DNA from: Cryptomeria japonica
Taxonomy: Eukaryota > Streptophyta > Pinopsida > Cupressales > Cupressaceae
Assembly (NCBI RefSeq): GCF_030272615.1
Contig: NC_081410.1
Coordinates: 567,381,152 to 567,445,151 of the forward strand
Reading direction: 5' to 3'
Length of the DNA stretch: 64,000 nt
Shown here: positions 59,875 to 64,000 of the stretch, piece by piece
Position numbering within the stretch: position 1 is the first letter of the stretch
How the letters are laid out: the number at the start of each line of letters is the position of its first letter
Made by a program: the position numbers and the translations under genes
Notes under the pieces: model-generated
What the model was told of the DNA's origin: nothing
The model's input: the letters and a program-made list of their open reading frames with translations, nothing else
Databases searched by the model: none

Positions 59875-60855
59875 TTGCACATTGAAGCTATAATCCATAA
59901 GCACCGAGTCAAGCGTGTTTTGATAGATGGAGGCATTGGGTTGAATATTTGTACCTACAATTTACTGATGCAGTTGGGATTTTCTGATAATGTCATTGAT
60001 CCAATAAAGAAAATAACAATCAAAGCTTATGATGAAGAAGAAAGTACCTCTAAGGGTCTTTTACTACTACCGATCAGGGTGGGACCTATAGAAAGAGATG
60101 TTATTTGTCAGGTGCTTGATCTTCCTCTATCCTACAATATCTTGTTGGGTAGACCATGGATTCATGAAATGCAAGCAGTGCCATCTACTTACCATCAATG
60201 CTTGAAATTTCCCTACAATGGAGTTGAAGTCAATGTTCCTATTGATACAACTTACACATGTAATGCTTTAAAACAATGTGTTGATACCCGTGTTCCTCAT
60301 AACAAAGCAACCTCTGTAGCTGAAAGTTCAGAAACTTTGATGAAAGACTTAGAAAAGAAATTGAAAATCACAGGTACTAGCATGGATGGATACAAGATAG
60401 AACTTGTACTCTCATTGATGTCTCTTCCACCATCACCAAGACAGTCTGGAAAACCATCTGAGACTATGAAGCCACAAACTTCAACTACAAAAGTCATCTA
60501 TGGTGGTATTTTTGTACAGTCCTCTACTTCCCTTGCAGATGAAATAGAAGAGGCGCTTGTTCTCAAAAGGCTTTTCAAAGAAGATAATGAAAATAGAGAA
60601 GGGCAACACTGTGATATTTCCCCTAAACAATATGGTCTAGGCTATAAGATGATTCAATGCATGGGATATTTAGGTATTGGTACTTTGAGAAAGCGCCAAG
60701 AAGGAATCATTGAACCTATCAAGTTACAAACTAAGTCTACAAATGATAAAATTGGACTCGGATACCATCTAGAAGAGTCATCAATCAAAAAAACACTTCT
60801 CATCAACAACCTAAGTGGAGGAAAAAGATATTACATCAAACATCACCATAAGTAA
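59875..60855 (+). pseudogene. Tat-type aspartic protease with G-patch-like segment
   Basis: RVLIDGGIGLNICTYNLLMQ holds the aspartic protease active site in the form DGG, where this lineage usually has DGGSA; the serine is isoleucine here. The distal motif is ILLGRPWIHEMQAVPSTYHQ. At 60628-60720 the frame reads QYGLGYKMIQCMGYLGIG then GIIEPI, which fits the G-patch pattern of spaced glycines with an aromatic residue (GxGYKMxxxMGYxGxG). The start at 59875 is only the first Met in an open stretch; the true frame comes from the gag side. It would cut the polyprotein. Confidence 0.85.
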
Positions 60856-62357
60856 ATACTCAACAAATTCAAGATGAGTATGAGAAAGAACAAGAAGAAC
60901 TGGCAATCAAGAGAGAAGAAGCAACTTGTAATCAAGTTCCAACTGTATTAGCAATAACACTACAAGAATTAGACATTCCAGAAGACATGAGAGAAGAGGT
61001 GGAAGGAATTAGAGACATATTTGTACCACTAAACATTCTTGTCACATATACGGGATGAATGCAAGCAGAGGATTCAAAAACTGACTTGAATGAATATGAA
61101 TGGGGTCCAGAGACTCTATCAGATACATCTACCAAAGAAACTCTTGAAGAACCTAATGATATCATAAATGAAGCACAAGAGATAATACGCTTGAAGCTGC
61201 AATGAGAAATAGAGGAATTTAGACTAAAAAGACAAGCAGATTATGATGAACAACTAAAAGAAGGAAAAGCACAGGAAAGTTCCTCACCTGTTGTATCTCC
61301 CTCTAATGAGATGGAGCAAATCGGATATGGGACTACAAATGAAGAACTGGAGGCTAGACAAGCAAGATCGGTCGTCAGTCCAGAGGAAGCCAAAAGGGAA
61401 AGAAGACAGAGATTAACAAAGTCATCAAGGTTATGTCAACAGGTATGTCAACTACAAGTGATCATTGAACCAAATCATGAAGGAACTTGCAACATAAAAG
61501 ATGTTGATATTGATACTATACATGCTTTCACCAAGCCACTTGAAGAGGAGTCAGAAGCTTCATCTTATGACTCTGATCACTCTGACATAAGATATATTTA
61601 TGACATTACTTATTTGACACCAAACTATGACTGCTTTGTCATGAATGTCGACACTCTATCTGATGAACTTGTTACTGTTGAACCACAATATGTAGTCTAG
61701 TCTGAAGTAGAAGAAGGTGCTAGTGGTAGGTTCGTTGGGTTAGATCCTCTAAATACTAACGTAAACTTTGATAATAATGTTATTACTCTTCCTGGCCTTG
61801 AAATGCTTACGCAAGGTAGTCTTCTGGAACTCAACTTGTTGGTCTGAGGTTGTGATGACAATACCATGAATTCCCTTGAACATGTTGAATATTTATCCCT
61901 GGTACATCTTGAGCTTATTGACTGTACTCTCTAAGATCAACCCTTGAATATCCCTACCTTTGTCAACGACTATACATTAGCCTGTTATCTTAATGTGATC
62001 GAACAAATGAGCTCTTCCACCAATGAACAAAGTGAGAACATGACAGTAGCAGATGTCAAGTATCTTAGTCTCAAAAATCAAAAAAAGAAAAAAGAGTGTT
62101 CTGATGGCGAAAACCAGACTGTGGCAGTGTCATAATCAAAAATAGTAAAAGTAAAGGACATACCTAATGGTGAAAACCTCTCTGAGGCACCTGAAGGTGA
62201 GATACTTGATATTTTTCTTGATCATATTCAAGAGTGATCATCAATGTTGATTGAACCTACATAGCCAGTGAACATTGGAATAGAAGAAACTCAACATACC
62301 ATACATGCAACTCAATCCTTATCAGCAGAAGAACTGAAATAATTTGCTAATTTCTTC
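60856..62357 (+). pseudogene. acidic linker between protease and RT
   Basis: Broken frames rich in Glu, Ser and Asp (61311-61700 with EESEASSYDSDHSDIRYIYD, and 61944-62135) and no known domain. A long link here is usual in the Tat lineage. Stops near 61058, 61203, 61700, 61848 and 62133. Confidence 0.6.
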
Positions 62358-63365
62358 ATGGAGAAAAAGATCAATTTTGCATGGACACATGCTGATATAC
62401 CGAGTCTGGATCCTGACCTCATTATACATCATCTTTCTATCACTCCCGGAGTTAAACCTGTCAAGCAAAAACTCCAAAAGATGCATCCTCATGTTGCATT
62501 ACTTGTTAAGGCTGAGCTAGAAAAATTACTAAAAGATGGATTCATCAGAGCAATTGATTATGCTAAATGGATATCTAATATTGTACATGTTTGCATAGAT
62601 TTCATAAATTTAAACAAAGCATGTCCAAAAGATGATTTTCCACTGTCTAACATAGACATGATAGTGGACATGACTGCTGGCTATGAAATGTAGTCTCTGA
62701 TCGATGGTTTTTTCAGATACAATCAGATCAAAATTGCACCTTAGGATCAAGAGAAAACAACATTCACCTGTGCATGGGGAAATTTCTACTGGAATGTGAT
62801 GCCCTTTGGCTTAAAGAATGCGGGTGCCACCTATCAAAGAGCTGTAGCAACGATCTTTCATGATATAATGCACAAAAACATGGAGGACTATGTCAATGAT
62901 ACCCTACTCAAATATATGAAAAGGTCAACATATCTCTCAGAACTGGGTCCAATCTTAGATAGGATGGACAAATTTAAACTCAAACTAAATCCTAAGAAAT
63001 GTGCATTTGGAGTCACATCTGGCAAGCTTCTAGGATACATTGTTTCAGCGAGAGGATTTGAAGTAAACCCAGAAAAATTTAAAGTTACCATGAAAATGCC
63101 ACCTCCAAAGAATGTCAGTCAAATGAGGACTCTACAAGGGAAGATCCAATCAATAAGACCTTTCATTTCTCAACTCGCAGATAAAGCTCAGCCATTCACA
63201 AAATCTTTACAGAAAGGAGTTACCTACAACTGGGATAAAGACTGTGAACATCATCTAAAGAAGATCAAGGAATATCTTTCTAATCCACCTATCTTATTGC
63301 CACCGATTCAACATAAACCCTTGATTCTTTACATATCAGCTACCGATACATCATTGGGGGCACTT
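62358..63365 (+). pseudogene. Tat-type reverse transcriptase, YVDD changed to YVND
   Basis: It begins with a helical stretch and PVKQKLQKMHPHVALLVKAE, then LLKDGFIRAIDYAKWISN. Here the usual block between 'WISNVVPV' and 'RVCIDFRDLN' is shortened, so about ten residues are missing. NKACPKDDFPLSNIDMIVD, MMPFGLKNAGATYQRA and then DYVNDTLL follow; the first catalytic Asp of YVDD is Asn (codon 62895-62897). The connection region has GKLLGYIVSARGFEVNPEK. Stops lie at 62691-62693 and 62742-62744. The enzyme is inactive on two counts. Confidence 0.9.
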
Positions 63366-63761
63366 TTGGCTTAACAGGACGATAATAAAAAGGAAAGAGC
63401 TATATATTATATCAGTCGGATGTTGGTGTCCTATGAGATGAGATATACTATCATTGAGAAATATTGCTTGGCATTAGTCTTCGCATCACAAAAATTAAGA
63501 CATTACATGCTAGCACATTCTATCAAACTGGTGGCTAAGATTAATCTGCTCAAATATCTTCTCAACAAGGCAACACTTACAGGGAGATTGGCTAAGTGGG
63601 TTATGATACTTATAGAATTTGACATTGAATATGTAGAATGCAAAGCTATCAAAGGACAAGTCATTGCAAATCAACTTGTTGATGCTCCACTTGAAGACAA
63701 TCACCCTTTGCACATAGAATTTCTAGATGAATCCATAATGCATCTTACTCAGCGATCCTGA
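63366..63761 (+). pseudogene. gypsy RNase H of the Tat-type element
   Basis: It continues in the RT frame through a stop at 63372-63374. YISRMLVSYEMRYTIIEKYC, then ALVFASQKLRHYMLAHSIKL and LAKWVMILIEFDIEYVECKA are standard for this RNase H. It ends at a stop, 63759-63761. Confidence 0.88.
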
Positions 63762-64000
63762 AAAATGTTCTTTGATGGGTCTTTTACTCAAAAAGGTTCT
63801 GGTGCTAGAATTATTTTTATCACTCCTCAAAGATACTCAATCCCAAAGGCGTACAAGATTTGCTTTCCTTGTACAAACAATATTGCAAAATATGAAGCCT
63901 TGGTAAATGGAATCAAGTTAGCTATTGAATGGAAAGTTGTTGAGTTACACCTTTGTGGTGACTCTCAACTGATAATCGGCCAGATCAATGATATATATCA
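63762..64000 (+). pseudogene. second (archaeal-type) RNase H, cut by the window end
   Basis: MFFDGSFTQKGSGARIIFIT holds the first catalytic Asp. NIAKYEALVNGIKLAIEW has lysine (codon 63888-63890) where this family has the catalytic Glu (NNIAEYEAL). LHLCGDSQLIIGQIND keeps the next Asp. A second RNase H after the usual one is a known acquisition of the Tat lineage. Confidence 0.88.

Larger units (their letters stand above)
54773..64000 (+). mobile_element. Tat/Ogre-type Ty3/gypsy element, cut by the right edge
   Basis: Order: LTR, PBS with GGCGCC, 2-kb leader, gag, protease, G-patch-like segment, long linker, RT, RNase H, second RNase H of another type, then the window ends. An extra RNase H after the gypsy one and a PBS of this kind are established marks of the plant Tat lineage. 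The pol frame is continuous from 62358 to the edge except for four stops, so this is a moderately old copy. Integrase and the 3' LTR lie outside the window. Confidence 0.9.

Overview
This window looks like nuclear DNA of a large-genome seed plant, probably a gymnosperm such as a conifer (an inference). Two plant-type protein genes sit in 64 kb of old, nested and broken retrotransposons. One gene has a 4.3 kb intron that is itself full of repeats. Nothing suggests bacterial or organellar DNA.

Layout. 1-17.1 kb: a minus-strand Ty3/gypsy remnant (gag at about 4.4 kb running down to integrase at the left edge) with LTR-type sequence upstream of it (4638-8456). A second diverged copy of that LTR type (8457-9245 and 16127-17122) is split by a Ty1/copia element (9246-16126). 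The copia element has both LTRs, the right one truncated, and a long open RT/RNase H frame. 17.2-21.9 kb: pieces of Tat-type gypsy elements in opposite orientations, with 21-bp tandem arrays. 23.1-24.2 kb: a palindromic element whose arms flank a long polypyrimidine tract. 24739-25752: an intronless gene for a chloroplast-targeted DUF1995 protein. 27-38.3 kb: a tRNA-derived SINE, a decayed copia end, a tandem duplication, a copia 3' LTR and a LINE pol remnant. 39309-45542 (minus): a four-exon TauE/SafE-family membrane protein gene; intron 1 holds a SINE, a roughly 130-220 bp repeat and copies of its own exon-1 end. 47.5-49.9 kb: a retroposon with a 16-bp target-site duplication. 50.2-53.6 kb: a LINE ORF1 remnant. 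54773 to the right edge: a plus-strand Tat-type gypsy element with LTR, PBS, a repeat-rich leader, gag, protease, a G-patch-like segment, RT, RNase H and an extra RNase H, cut by the window end.

The two host genes are not visibly related in function: one product is predicted for the chloroplast and the other is a predicted polytopic membrane protein. The most unusual structures are RNA-level. One is an array of about 14 consecutive mini-hairpins with changing stems and a near-constant TAAC-type loop in the copia LTR. Another is a pair of co-varying hairpins in the Tat leader. The third is a set of 21-bp arrays in the leaders of two oppositely oriented Tat-type elements. All similarity and divergence statements are from reading by eye; no database search was run.
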